DNA of 20,943 bases from CAZTVF01 sp964616985 (GTDB taxonomy: Bacteria > Planctomycetota > Phycisphaerae > SM23-33). Both the position numbers and the translations under genes were made by a program. The stretch lies in the NCBI GenBank assembly GCA_964616985.1, contig CAZTVF010000096.1:1-20943 (forward strand), given 5' to 3'. How positions within the stretch are numbered: position 1 is the stretch's first letter; every line of letters begins with the position of its first letter. Of the stretch, positions 1-7,925 are shown one piece after another. Below the pieces are notes generated by a model, which did not search any database, was not told where the DNA came from, and saw only the letters and a program-made list of their open reading frames with translations.

Positions 1-369
1 GGTGATCTGGGCGAGCATAGCCTCGGCGCGGAGCAGCTGGTAGCGGATGACGTAGAGGTTGGGGGCGGTGGCGTACTCCTGCTCGGCCTGCTCGCCGATC
101 TTGACCATGGCCTTGAGGTTCTCGGTGAACTTGGCCTTGGCCTGCTCCTCGGTGGCGTTGGCGTCGGGACGCTGGTTGACGGCGGCGGCCATCTTGGCGA
201 AGACTTCCTGGGGCACGTCGGCGGCGGCCGACGTGGTGGCCGGTGCCGAAGCGGTGGCCGGGCCCGTGGTGGGTCCCTTGGGAAGGGCATCGGCGGCCAG
301 CACGATGGCGCAGGCGATGAACAAGGGCGCCACGGCGATGGCGATGAAGCGGGGCGATGATATAGACAT
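1..369 (-). CDS. Exported protein of unknown function, N-terminal 123 residues (3' part outside window)
   Basis: The reading frame is open from ATG at 369 to the window edge. A Shine-Dalgarno-like AAGGAAG lies about 6 nt upstream of the ATG. The protein begins with a basic residue and a hydrophobic stretch (about residues 8-25, ending VLAADA), which looks like a Sec signal peptide. Cys20 lies in FIAC, a poor lipobox match, so lipoprotein status is uncertain. Next comes a low-complexity Ala/Thr/Pro linker (about 28-50), then a charged, probably helical segment with FAKMAAAVNQ and several Glu/Lys/Ala-rich turns. I do not recognise the family from this part. Exported planctomycete proteins of this shape often carry a redoxin or repeat domain further on, but that is a guess. 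It is transcribed divergently from the polysaccharide run and has its own promoter candidate, so it is probably a separate unit. Confidence 0.75.
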   Translation of the reverse strand, partial: MSISSPRFIAIAVAPLFIACAIVLAADALPKGPTTGPATASAPATTSAAADVPQEVFAKMAAAVNQRPDANATEEQAKAKFTENLKAMVKIGEQAEQEYATAPNLYVIRYQLLRAEAMLAQIT

Positions 370-691
370 TTAGTCTTCCTTTCATATCCCCGCGTCCGAC
401 GGGGAAAGTTCGGTGATTATGCATTTGGCCAAGGCAAAAGCGAATGAATTCCTGCCTGGCCATGAACGCGATGCCGTCGGCATGATTTCCGGCGGGGCTC
501 CGTGATCTCCGCGTCAGACGTCGTTGCGAGCCTTCCTATCGGCGCCGCCATTGTGCAGAAAGACCAGACGCCACTTGCGTCCGGGCCAGCGGCGGAACAT
601 TATAGCGGCATCCGAGCGGATGTTGGTTTTTTCCCTATCGGCTTCGGGTATTGCAGGATTCACGGCCCTCCGGGGCTGCACAGGATGCCTC
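370..691. other. Divergent intergenic region, 322 bp, no gene seen
   Basis: This gap separates the minus-strand exported protein from the plus-strand polysaccharide genes. Beyond the minus promoter candidate it holds a weak plus-strand promoter candidate, TTGCGT (575-580) and CATTAT (598-603) at 17 bp spacing. It also holds a short 5-bp stem (609-613 with 618-622) followed by a run of six T at 627-632, which could act as a weak terminator or attenuator. Open frames crossing this stretch show no recognisable protein. Confidence 0.4.
416..444 (-). promoter_or_regulatory. Candidate sigma-70-type promoter for the exported protein at 1-369
   Basis: Read on the minus strand, a -35-like TTCGCT (444-439) and a -10-like CATAAT (421-416, five of six matches to TATAAT) are separated by 17 bp. 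Transcription would start near 409, giving a 5' leader of about 40 nt. The leader contains a small CCCCG / CGGGG hairpin (388-392 with 400-404) and the ribosome binding site. Spacing and -10 are good and the -35 is weak. No experiment or conservation supports it here. Confidence 0.4.
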
Positions 692-1801
692 TTGATACAT
701 GTTTGCTATGGAACGCAGGCGGAGCTGATCAAGCTCGCGCCGATCCTTCGGGAGCTGGACGCCCGCGGCGTGCCGCACCGCGTCATCGACACGGGGCAGC
801 ATTTCGCGCAGACCGAGAGCCTGCGCCCGCAGCTGGGCCTGCGCCCGCCCGACTGCGTCCTGTGGAGCGGCCGCGGCGTCTACAGCAAGGCCCGCGCGGC
901 CCTGTGGAGCGCCGAGATCCTCGCCCGCTGCCTGCTGGATCGGCCGCGACTTCGCCGCCAGGCCTTCGCCCCGGGCCCCGGCGTGGTGGTGGTGCATGGC
1001 GACACGATGAGCACGATGCTGCTGTCGGCGATGGCCCGCATGCTGGGGCTGGTGCTGGCGCACGTCGAGAGCGGCCTGCGAAGCTACCGCTGGCTGCACC
1101 CGTTCCCCGAGGAGATCATCCGCGTGATCGCCAACCGCTGGGCCCGGCTGCTGCTGGCCCCCGGGGACTGGGCCGCGGACAACCTGCGGCGGATGAAGGT
1201 CAAGGGCCGCATCGTCACCCTGCCGGCCAACACGGGCAAAGACGCGCTCGATTACGTGCTGTCGCAGCCGTGCGCGGGCGCGGCCATTCCGCCGCAGCCC
1301 TACGCGCTGGCCTCCATCCACCGGTTCGAGACCGTCACCTCGCCCGCCTGCACCCGCAAAGCCGTCGAGGTGGTGATCGGCGCGGCGCGGCGCCTCCGCG
1401 TGGTCTGGCCGCTGCACACCGTCACCCGCGCCGCCATCGAGCGGGCGGGCCTGATGCCCAGCCTGCAGGCGGCCAACGTCGAGCTGCGCGACATCCAGCC
1501 GTACGCACACTTCGCCGTGCTGCTCCGCGAGGCGAGCTTTGTCATCGCCGACGGGGGCAGCATCCAGGAGGAGTCCTGGTTCCTGGACAAGCCCTGCCTG
1601 CTGCTTCGCCACGCCACCGAGCGTCAGGAAGGCCTGGGCGAGAACGTGGTCCTCAGCCGCTGGGACGCCGGCGTGATCGAGCAGTTCCTGGCGAACCCGC
1701 AGAACCACCGCCGCCGAACCGCCCCCAGCGACGAAAGCCCCTCGCGCCGGGTGGTCGACGAACTGCTGCGACTCGAGCGACAAGGAAGGAATGCGAAATG
1801 A
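692..1801 (+). CDS. WecB-like UDP-N-acetylglucosamine 2-epimerase family protein
   Basis: A 369-residue protein, the usual length for the non-hydrolysing UDP-GlcNAc 2-epimerase family, which interconverts UDP-GlcNAc and UDP-ManNAc for surface polysaccharide. The TTG at 692 is chosen because the family N-terminus (here IHVCYGTQAELIKLAP) starts there and AGGA lies about 6 nt upstream. The frame is open to 524, but that extension resembles nothing. Family motifs are in order: HGDTMST, HVESGLRS, PFPEEIIR, ASIHRFE, ADGGSIQEE and ATERQEGLGEN. The Asp, two Glu and His positions catalytic in E. coli WecB appear kept, in GDT, VESG, PEE and SIHR. The usual HRREN, HPNP and DSGG segments are altered (HRFET, HTVT, DGGS), so this is a divergent subfamily and the exact substrate is uncertain. 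The stop overlaps the next ATG (ATGA). Confidence 0.85.
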   Translation: MIHVCYGTQAELIKLAPILRELDARGVPHRVIDTGQHFAQTESLRPQLGLRPPDCVLWSGRGVYSKARAALWSAEILARCLLDRPRLRRQAFAPGPGVVVVHGDTMSTMLLSAMARMLGLVLAHVESGLRSYRWLHPFPEEIIRVIANRWARLLLAPGDWAADNLRRMKVKGRIVTLPANTGKDALDYVLSQPCAGAAIPPQPYALASIHRFETVTSPACTRKAVEVVIGAARRLRVVWPLHTVTRAAIERAGLMPSLQAANVELRDIQPYAHFAVLLREASFVIADGGSIQEESWFLDKPCLLLRHATERQEGLGENVVLSRWDAGVIEQFLANPQNHRRRTAPSDESPSRRVVDELLRLERQGRNAK

Positions 1802-2652
1802 CGCAGATTCGAAGCGGCGTCCCCACGCTGGCGGAGGTCGAGCGGCTGCTCGGAGAGCCCTTGTACGCCGACCTCTGCGGCGCCAACGACGCCTTCCTCG
1901 ACCGACACGCCCGCGCCCTGGCACGCTACGGCCGCAAGTGGGGCGCCAGCCCCATGCAAGGCTGGAGCCGGCGGTGGGAATACCCCTACGTCGCCCAGCG
2001 GGTGCTGGAGTTCCTCCGCGGCCAGCAGGGCGGGGCGAAGGTGCTGGACGCCGGCTCGGGCATCACCTTCTTCCCGTACTATCTCTGCCAGCAGGCGCCC
2101 GGGACCGAGATCACCTGCTGCGACCTCGCCCGCTCGTACGCGCCGGTGTACGACAAGATCAACGCAGCCACCGACGCACGCGTCCGCTTCGTCCAGGCGA
2201 TGCTGCAGCAGCTGCCGCTGGACGCCGACAGCGTCGACGCGATCTACTGCATTTCGGTGCTCGAGCACACGGGCAACTACGGCGCGATCCTCGACGAGTT
2301 CGCCCGCGTGCTGCGGCCGGGCGGGCTGCTGGTGATCACCTTCGATATCTCGCTGGATGGGCGCACGGACATCGCGCCGGCCGGGGCCCGCGCCCTGCTG
2401 GAAGAGGCGGGGCGGCGGTTCGACCTGCCGGCGGGCCTGGGCGTGGCCGCCGAGTTCGAACGCCTCCAGCGGCCCGGCGACCTGCTGACGACGGACCACA
2501 TCCGCCGCACCGCGCCCCACCTGTTGCCCTGGCCGCACCCGGTGCTCAAATCGGCGTGGGACCTGCTTCACGGGCGCGGATGGACGGGCGGGTTCTTCTC
2601 GCTGGCCTGCTGCGGCGTGACGCTGCACGCCCGCGGCCGAAAGGGCGCGTGA
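1798..2652 (+). CDS. Class I SAM-dependent methyltransferase
   Basis: A 284-residue protein. Motif I is VLDAGSGITFF (about residues 82-92), the acidic ribose-binding position is CCDLA about 25 residues on, and the post-motif region is DAIYCISVLEHTGNY followed by EFARVLRPGGLLVIT. This is the Methyltransf_11/25 pattern of small-molecule or glycan methyltransferases. The start is the ATG overlapping the epimerase stop, with AAGGAAGGAA 6-7 nt upstream. The stop codon shares one base with the next gene's ATG (TGATG), so the first three genes are translationally coupled. The acceptor cannot be read from sequence. The context suggests a sugar or glycan-end methyl group. Sure of the fold, not of the substrate. 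Confidence 0.85.
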   Translation: MTQIRSGVPTLAEVERLLGEPLYADLCGANDAFLDRHARALARYGRKWGASPMQGWSRRWEYPYVAQRVLEFLRGQQGGAKVLDAGSGITFFPYYLCQQAPGTEITCCDLARSYAPVYDKINAATDARVRFVQAMLQQLPLDADSVDAIYCISVLEHTGNYGAILDEFARVLRPGGLLVITFDISLDGRTDIAPAGARALLEEAGRRFDLPAGLGVAAEFERLQRPGDLLTTDHIRRTAPHLLPWPHPVLKSAWDLLHGRGWTGGFFSLACCGVTLHARGRKGA

Positions 2653-3647
2653 TGGAGCCCGTCGCCAGGCAAACCCCGGTGCTGTCGGTGATCGTGCCGG
2701 TGTACAACGGCGCGGAGACGCTCCGCCAGTGCCTCACCGCCATTTGCGGCCAGACGCTGGATCGCTCGCGGTACGAGGTGGTCGTCATCGACGACGGTTC
2801 GACGGACGAGACGCCGCGGATCGCCGGCGATTTTCCCGTGCGGCTGGTGCGGCTGGGGCAAAACGGCGGGCGGATCGTCGCCCGCATTCGCGGCGCGACC
2901 GAGGCCGCATGCGAGCGGCTGGTCTTCTGCGACAGCCGCGTGATCCTCGAGCCCGACGCGCTGGCCACCGTGCTGGAGATGGACGCGCTGCCGACCTACG
3001 CCGCCTTCGACAGCCGCGACAACTACCTCGGCGGCCTGGGCCCGCTGTTCTACTGCGTGTACCGCCGGATCTGGGCGCCGTACTTCCCGCAGACGAAGTA
3101 TGCCGATGTCATCCGGCTGACCGAGGCGAATTTCAACCGCGTGCCCAAGGGCATGGGCGTGTTCGCCGTGGACCGAGAGTTCTTCCTCCGCCACCAGCCG
3201 CGGCAGACTTCGCGCGACGTCAGCGACGACACGCTGCTGTTCCGCAACATGCTGCGCGAGAAGCCCATCCTCCGCACGACGCGGCTGCGGGCGACGTACC
3301 TGCACCGCACGGACCTGGGCGACGAGCTGCGTCACCTGTTCCTCCGCGGGGCGCTGTTCAACTCGTATTACCTGCGGCCGGGGAAGGGCTGGCTGCGGCT
3401 GTACGTGGCGGCGTGGGGGGCGGTGGCGGTCGTGACGGCGATGATGTTGGCCTGGCCGGCGACTGCGAAGTACGTGCCGGCGGGCCTGGCGGCGGCGCTG
3501 CTGGCGGCGGCGGGGTACCTGGCCGTCGATGCCCGTACGTTCGTCCGCCTGCTGTGGTCGCTGCCGCTGGTGATGGCGGTTTTCGGCGCGGGGATCATTC
3601 GCGGACATTGGCTTGACCTTCGCAACCGACTTGGTATCAAATCATAA
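2652..3647 (+). CDS. Family 2 glycosyltransferase with C-terminal membrane segments
   Basis: A 331-residue protein with a GT-A domain starting SVIVPVYNGAETLRQCL and VVVIDDGSTDETPRI (Asp47, Asp48), then a hydrophobic C-terminus with roughly three membrane segments (about 250-320). It should transfer a sugar from a nucleotide donor to a lipid-linked acceptor at the inner face of the membrane. The position that usually carries the metal-binding DxD reads CDSR (Asp94), so the second Asp is absent. A later DDT (VSDDTLLF) could serve as part of the active site. AAGGG sits about 7 nt before the ATG. Donor and acceptor are unknown. The annotation as GT2 is firm and the exact linkage is not predictable. 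Confidence 0.88.
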   Translation: MEPVARQTPVLSVIVPVYNGAETLRQCLTAICGQTLDRSRYEVVVIDDGSTDETPRIAGDFPVRLVRLGQNGGRIVARIRGATEAACERLVFCDSRVILEPDALATVLEMDALPTYAAFDSRDNYLGGLGPLFYCVYRRIWAPYFPQTKYADVIRLTEANFNRVPKGMGVFAVDREFFLRHQPRQTSRDVSDDTLLFRNMLREKPILRTTRLRATYLHRTDLGDELRHLFLRGALFNSYYLRPGKGWLRLYVAAWGAVAVVTAMMLAWPATAKYVPAGLAAALLAAAGYLAVDARTFVRLLWSLPLVMAVFGAGIIRGHWLDLRNRLGIKS

Positions 3648-3714
3648 TCACGCCCCCATGTGACGCGGCCCCGGGCGGTACGGCCGGCCGGCGCTGCTCT
3701 TCAAGCGGAACGAG

Positions 3715-5283
3715 ATGACGACGATCGACGACAGACCGACGAGCCTTCTTCGCCGCCGCGGGTGGATGTTCCTGTTGGCGGCGGTGGTGCTGCTGTACGC
3801 CGGAGGGCTGGACACCCGCTGGCACGTCGGGCGCGACAGCTGCCTGTACCTGGGGCTGGGGCGAAGCATCGCCGCCGGGGCGGGAATGACCTTTAACGGC
3901 GTGTCGCACGCGGGCGGCAACATCGGCCTGCCGCTGCTGTGGGCGGGCGTGATCAAGGTCTGCGGCGAGAATTACCTCATCGGTCGCCTGATCATGGTGG
4001 CCCTGGCAATGGTGATGATCGGGGCGTGCTACCGTCTCGTCCGCGAGCTGCGGGGCGAGTGGCTGGCGACGCTGGTGCTGATCGTCGTCGCCGCCAACGG
4101 CCGCCTCTGGTCGAGCAGCCAGCTCATCCAGACCGACCTGCCGTTCGCGGCGTTGCTGGCGGTGGCGATGCTGGGGGCGCGGCGGTTCCTCGCTGGCCAT
4201 CGGTGGGCCATCGTGTATGCCGGGCTCGCCCTGGGGGCCGCGGTGCTGGTGCGCCTGGTGGGGGGGATGTTCCTGCCGCTGATCGCGCTGGGCCTGCTGC
4301 TGGACCGGTCGACGGGCAGTTCTCTCAAACGCCGCTTCCTGGGCGCGTTGGCCCTGGGGCTGATCGTGCTGCCGTTCGTGGCTGGGTGGTATCTCTACTA
4401 CCGCTCGGCGGCCTCGGCGCCCGCGGGCTACCTCGCCTCGGCCGGCGAGATCTACTCATCCGGCGCCGCGGGGGAGCTCCTGTCCAACATCTGGAACAAC
4501 TTCGCCTACGAGCTGCCGCGGCACACGATGGGGGCGTTGATGGACCAGCGGATCACGCCCGCCCTGAGCATCCCGCTGTGCCTGGTGCTGCTGCCTGGGC
4601 TGGTCAGAAGCTTCCGCCGCCGCGAGGGGCTGCTGCTGGTTCCCGCCCTGGCGTACGTGGCATTCCTGCTGACCTGGGCCCGCACGAGCGTTGACGCCCG
4701 CTACCTGATGCCGCTGCTGCCCATGCTGGCCATGTGGTTCCTCGACGGCGCGCACGCCATCCTGAGCTGGGTAGGCCGCCGCCGCCCCGCATTGGCGAGG
4801 CTGTCGTCGCCCGCCCGCTCGACGCTGATCGTCGCCGGCCTCGTCGGCGCCGCGGGGCTGGTGCCCAACGTCGTGAAGGACCTGTCGTGGCGGTTCGAGC
4901 CAACGGCCTGGCAGGTGGAGTCCGGCGACCAGGTCCGCCTGTGCAGCCTGACGCAGTGGCTGGCGGCCAACACAAGGCCTGCGGACCGGCTGCTGGTTCG
5001 CGAGGAAGTCATCGTCCACTACTGGACGGGCCGGCCCACGTGGTTCCCGCCCGACCCCGCCGGGGCGAGTCCCGTCAACTATCCCGGGCAGCCCTCGCCG
5101 CAGTACATGCTCAACCTCCAAAACGACATCGCCCGCCGCATCGACCTCATCGTCCTCAACCCCACCAACGACGACCGCCGCGAAGTCGCCGTCCGCCTCT
5201 ACGTCGACTCCGCCGCCGACCAACTCCAGAAGGTCGGCGAACATCGGGGCTACGTGATGTATCGCGTCTTCAACCGCCAGTGA
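3715..5283 (+). CDS. GT-C fold membrane glycosyltransferase (PMT/ArnT-like)
   Basis: A 522-residue polytopic protein with about ten or more hydrophobic segments from residue 15 to about 390 and a soluble C-terminal domain. After the first membrane helix comes GRDSCLYLGLGRSIAAG, matching the first-loop acidic motif of the PMT_2 / ArnT family, whose enzymes use polyprenyl-phosphate sugars as donors on the periplasmic side. The C-terminal part (TRPADRLLVREEVIVHYWTGR) resembles the extracytoplasmic domain often seen in this family. ATG at 3715 has GGAACGAG directly upstream. The neighbouring minus-strand operon encodes a polyprenyl-phosphate-type GT2 that could make its donor. It could decorate the glycan, glycosylate a protein, or possibly stand in for a polymerase. 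The family call is solid and the role is open. Confidence 0.82.
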   Translation: MTTIDDRPTSLLRRRGWMFLLAAVVLLYAGGLDTRWHVGRDSCLYLGLGRSIAAGAGMTFNGVSHAGGNIGLPLLWAGVIKVCGENYLIGRLIMVALAMVMIGACYRLVRELRGEWLATLVLIVVAANGRLWSSSQLIQTDLPFAALLAVAMLGARRFLAGHRWAIVYAGLALGAAVLVRLVGGMFLPLIALGLLLDRSTGSSLKRRFLGALALGLIVLPFVAGWYLYYRSAASAPAGYLASAGEIYSSGAAGELLSNIWNNFAYELPRHTMGALMDQRITPALSIPLCLVLLPGLVRSFRRREGLLLVPALAYVAFLLTWARTSVDARYLMPLLPMLAMWFLDGAHAILSWVGRRRPALARLSSPARSTLIVAGLVGAAGLVPNVVKDLSWRFEPTAWQVESGDQVRLCSLTQWLAANTRPADRLLVREEVIVHYWTGRPTWFPPDPAGASPVNYPGQPSPQYMLNLQNDIARRIDLIVLNPTNDDRREVAVRLYVDSAADQLQKVGEHRGYVMYRVFNRQ

Positions 5284-5372
5284 CCCCGATGCCGAAGGCG
5301 GGGCGGGGTGTTCAAAAGGAAGCCGCACGCGTTCGTGCCACGAAGTGAACGCTCGTTTGAGAAAGGAATCGC

Positions 5373-7877
5373 ATGCATCGGTTCGTCATGACTATGGTCG
5401 TTGCGTCGTTTGTCCTGTGCTCCGCCGCGGCGGCGGCCGACAAAGGGCCGAGCGTCAAGTTCGAGGCCGATGGCAAGCTCATCGTGCAGTTGGACGGCGT
5501 GCCGCTGGTCGAAGAGATGCTTACGCAGGCATCGGCCGTGGCGCACCTGCGGGGCGCGGGCGAGAAGGTGGGGCTGTTCGGCTACGACGGCAACGCCGGG
5601 CGGATCGATAAGACGGCGATCTCCAGCAGTTTCGACCCCGCCTCGCGCACCGTGACGCACAAGTACGCGTGGGGCTCGATCAGCCGCCAGTACGAATCCA
5701 ACGCCGACCGCCTGGATATCCGCCTGACGGTCAAGAACGAGTCCAATGACGTGCTGTATGCGCTGGAGACGAACCTGCTGAACGTGAGGGTCGCCGCGGC
5801 GGCTGCCCCCGCCCCGGTGACGGAGGGCTATTTCGGCGCCCCGGCCCGGACGTACCTCGCCGACAATTTCACCGGGCCGCTGGCCCTGCCGCTGGTTTCC
5901 GGGGACCGCGCAATCGTCGCCTGCTCGGGCGAGACCAAGCACCTGCAGCTTTCCTGGGCCGCTGTTGCCGCCCCCAAGGCCCCCAAGCCCAGCGGGAAGC
6001 ACGGCGACCCGACCGCCCAGGAACTCGCCGACCAGAACGCCCAGCGCACCGGCGGCGACCAGCAGGCCGAGCGGAGCGCGTCGTGGGCGCTGAAGCTGTC
6101 GGCCGGCGGCGACCGCGTGGTCTGGCACGGCCGGTATAGTTCGCGTCCGATCGCGCCGGGCGCCAGTGACACCTACGCAGTCTCGCTGCGCTTCGGCGAG
6201 GCCAACGCCCCGCTGGCGCCTGCCGCCGACGTGTGCAAGGCCTACGGCGAGGCGCACCCGATGGCTCTGAAGTGGGACGACCGCCGCCCGATCCTCCGCA
6301 GCTTCATCGGCGACAACTTCCCGTACCACGCGCCGCTGGACATGAAGATGACCAAGCCTTCCGGCATTGCCCCGGGCGATGACTTCCGCAAGTCCGTGAT
6401 GGCCTCGGCCGACTCGATGATCGCCAACCTCACGCTCATCAACGGCCAGGGCATGGTGCTGTGGAACGTCGAGGGCAGCACCGTGCCAGCGATCAAGTAT
6501 GTGGGCGATCCGCAGAAGGTTGAGGTGATGTGCCCGGAGTTCGACGCGTTGGCCGATGAATACTTCGGGCGCTTCCGCAAAGCCGGCTTCCGCACGGGCG
6601 TGTGCATCCGCCCCAGCGTCATCCTGCCCTACGAAGCCAACGACGGCCTGCGCTACAAGCACTCCTACCCCGGGGATGACCCGGTGGAGGTGCTCGCCGG
6701 CAAGATCAAGTACGCCAAGGACCGCTGGGGCTGCACGCTGTTTTACATCGATACCAATCACAACCTCCGCTATCCCAAGACGGACGAGGAAAAGTCATGG
6801 TGGCCCAAGCAGCAGAACGGCCAGTTCAAGCCCTACAAGGAACTCATGAGCGCCGAGCAGTGGCAGGAGCTCTACCGGCGTTTCCCCGACATCCTGCTGA
6901 TCCCCGAGCACACCTACCCGCTGTGCTACACGGCCACGGGCCCCTACGACCAGATGAACATGGGGCAGGTGGCCGGGGCGGGCGTGACGCCGCCGCTGGT
7001 GCTGGCCACGTGGCCCAAGGCGTTCAAGTGCCTCACGGGCGACCTGCCGACGGCGAAGTACTTCGACCGCACCGTCGCCACGTTTGCACAGGGCGACATC
7101 CTCATGCTCAATAGCCCCGTCGAGGACGGGGGCAGACCCCTGGCCGCCGCCCGAACGCTGGCGGAGTTCCGCAAGCTCGCCCCGCCGGCCGGGCTCGCCA
7201 GGAAGTCCAGGGACGAGCTCGTGGCCCAGGCCGCCGATGCCAACGCCACGGCCCAGGCCCGCTACTTCGCCGTCGCGGCGCTGCTGGCTGCGACTCCGGC
7301 AGACTCGCAGACGCTCGCGACGCTGCTCGATGGCAACGACTGGCTGGCCCGCAAGCTGGCCCTGGACGCCGTCTCGCCGGCCAACGGGGACTTGGCGGAC
7401 AAGCTCGTCGCCGTGGCGGCCGAGCCCAAGAACACGCTGGCCTGGGCCGCCTACGTCGCCGTCGGGCGCATCGGCCCCGCGGCGATCCCCGTGCTGCGGA
7501 CGAAGGCGTTCGGCGCCGACCGCGCGGCGTGCGTCGCTGCCGTCCGCGCGCTGTGCGAGATCAAGGACCCCGCGGGCCCCGCGGCGGCAATGGAAATGCT
7601 CAAGGACGCCAACGCTCCGGTGCTGGCGCGGGTGACGCTGATCGAGGTGCTCTCGCCGCACCTGAAGGGCAAAGCCAGCGACCCGCTGGTGGACGCGATG
7701 CTGGGCTTCCTGAAGGATCCGACCCTCCGCGTCGCCGTCGCTGCCGGCCTGGCCGTGTCTTCCGACGCCCGTGTCAAGCCTGCCCTCGAGGACGCACTCA
7801 AGGCCGAACAGGCCGCCCCCAAGCCCGACGCCAAGTTCATCAGCGTCCTGCAGCGGAGCATCGGGCTGATGAAGTAG
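5373..7877 (+). CDS. Exported glycoside-hydrolase-like barrel protein with C-terminal HEAT repeats
   Basis: An 834-residue protein. Residues 1-22 form a Sec signal peptide ending AAAAA-D, and Cys16 is not in a lipobox. An N-terminal beta-rich region (about 25-300) has the look of the sandwich domain that precedes many glycosidase barrels. Residues about 305-590 read like a TIM barrel, with strand-end motifs GMVLWNVEG, FRTGVCIRPS, CTLFYIDTN (Asp460) and ILLIPEHTYP (Glu512), so Asp460 and Glu512 are candidate catalytic acids. From about 613 to the end come HEAT-type helical pairs rich in Ala and Leu. RBS AAAGGA lies about 7 nt before the ATG. Such enzymes in exopolysaccharide loci trim or release the polymer in the periplasm. 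I cannot assign a GH family. The barrel call is by eye, and carbohydrate activity is inferred from fold and context. Confidence 0.65.
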   Translation: MHRFVMTMVVASFVLCSAAAAADKGPSVKFEADGKLIVQLDGVPLVEEMLTQASAVAHLRGAGEKVGLFGYDGNAGRIDKTAISSSFDPASRTVTHKYAWGSISRQYESNADRLDIRLTVKNESNDVLYALETNLLNVRVAAAAAPAPVTEGYFGAPARTYLADNFTGPLALPLVSGDRAIVACSGETKHLQLSWAAVAAPKAPKPSGKHGDPTAQELADQNAQRTGGDQQAERSASWALKLSAGGDRVVWHGRYSSRPIAPGASDTYAVSLRFGEANAPLAPAADVCKAYGEAHPMALKWDDRRPILRSFIGDNFPYHAPLDMKMTKPSGIAPGDDFRKSVMASADSMIANLTLINGQGMVLWNVEGSTVPAIKYVGDPQKVEVMCPEFDALADEYFGRFRKAGFRTGVCIRPSVILPYEANDGLRYKHSYPGDDPVEVLAGKIKYAKDRWGCTLFYIDTNHNLRYPKTDEEKSWWPKQQNGQFKPYKELMSAEQWQELYRRFPDILLIPEHTYPLCYTATGPYDQMNMGQVAGAGVTPPLVLATWPKAFKCLTGDLPTAKYFDRTVATFAQGDILMLNSPVEDGGRPLAAARTLAEFRKLAPPAGLARKSRDELVAQAADANATAQARYFAVAALLAATPADSQTLATLLDGNDWLARKLALDAVSPANGDLADKLVAVAAEPKNTLAWAAYVAVGRIGPAAIPVLRTKAFGADRAACVAAVRALCEIKDPAGPAAAMEMLKDANAPVLARVTLIEVLSPHLKGKASDPLVDAMLGFLKDPTLRVAVAAGLAVSSDARVKPALEDALKAEQAAPKPDAKFISVLQRSIGLMK

Positions 7878-7925
7878 CACAAAAAGGCATGAATCTTGCC
7901 CTGCGATGGGTTAATCTGGGGCGGG

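Noticed and set aside
524..691. N-terminal extension of the epimerase
   Set aside because: The family start aligns with residue 692 onward and the extension resembles no domain. The TTG at 692 has a ribosome site.
502..1797. Upstream part of the open frame that ends in the methyltransferase
   Set aside because: It is out of frame with the epimerase, is Pro/Arg/Ala-rich without motifs, and the methyltransferase has its own ATG and ribosome site at 1798.
635..1924. Long minus-strand open frame across the epimerase gene
   Set aside because: It is a shadow of high-GC coding sequence: Arg/Gly/Ala/His-rich, no motif, fully antisense to a gene with clear family signatures.
5373..5440. Lipoprotein signal on the barrel-HEAT protein because of Cys16
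   Set aside because: The residue before Cys is Leu, not Gly, Ala or Ser, and a normal AAA signal peptidase I site follows.
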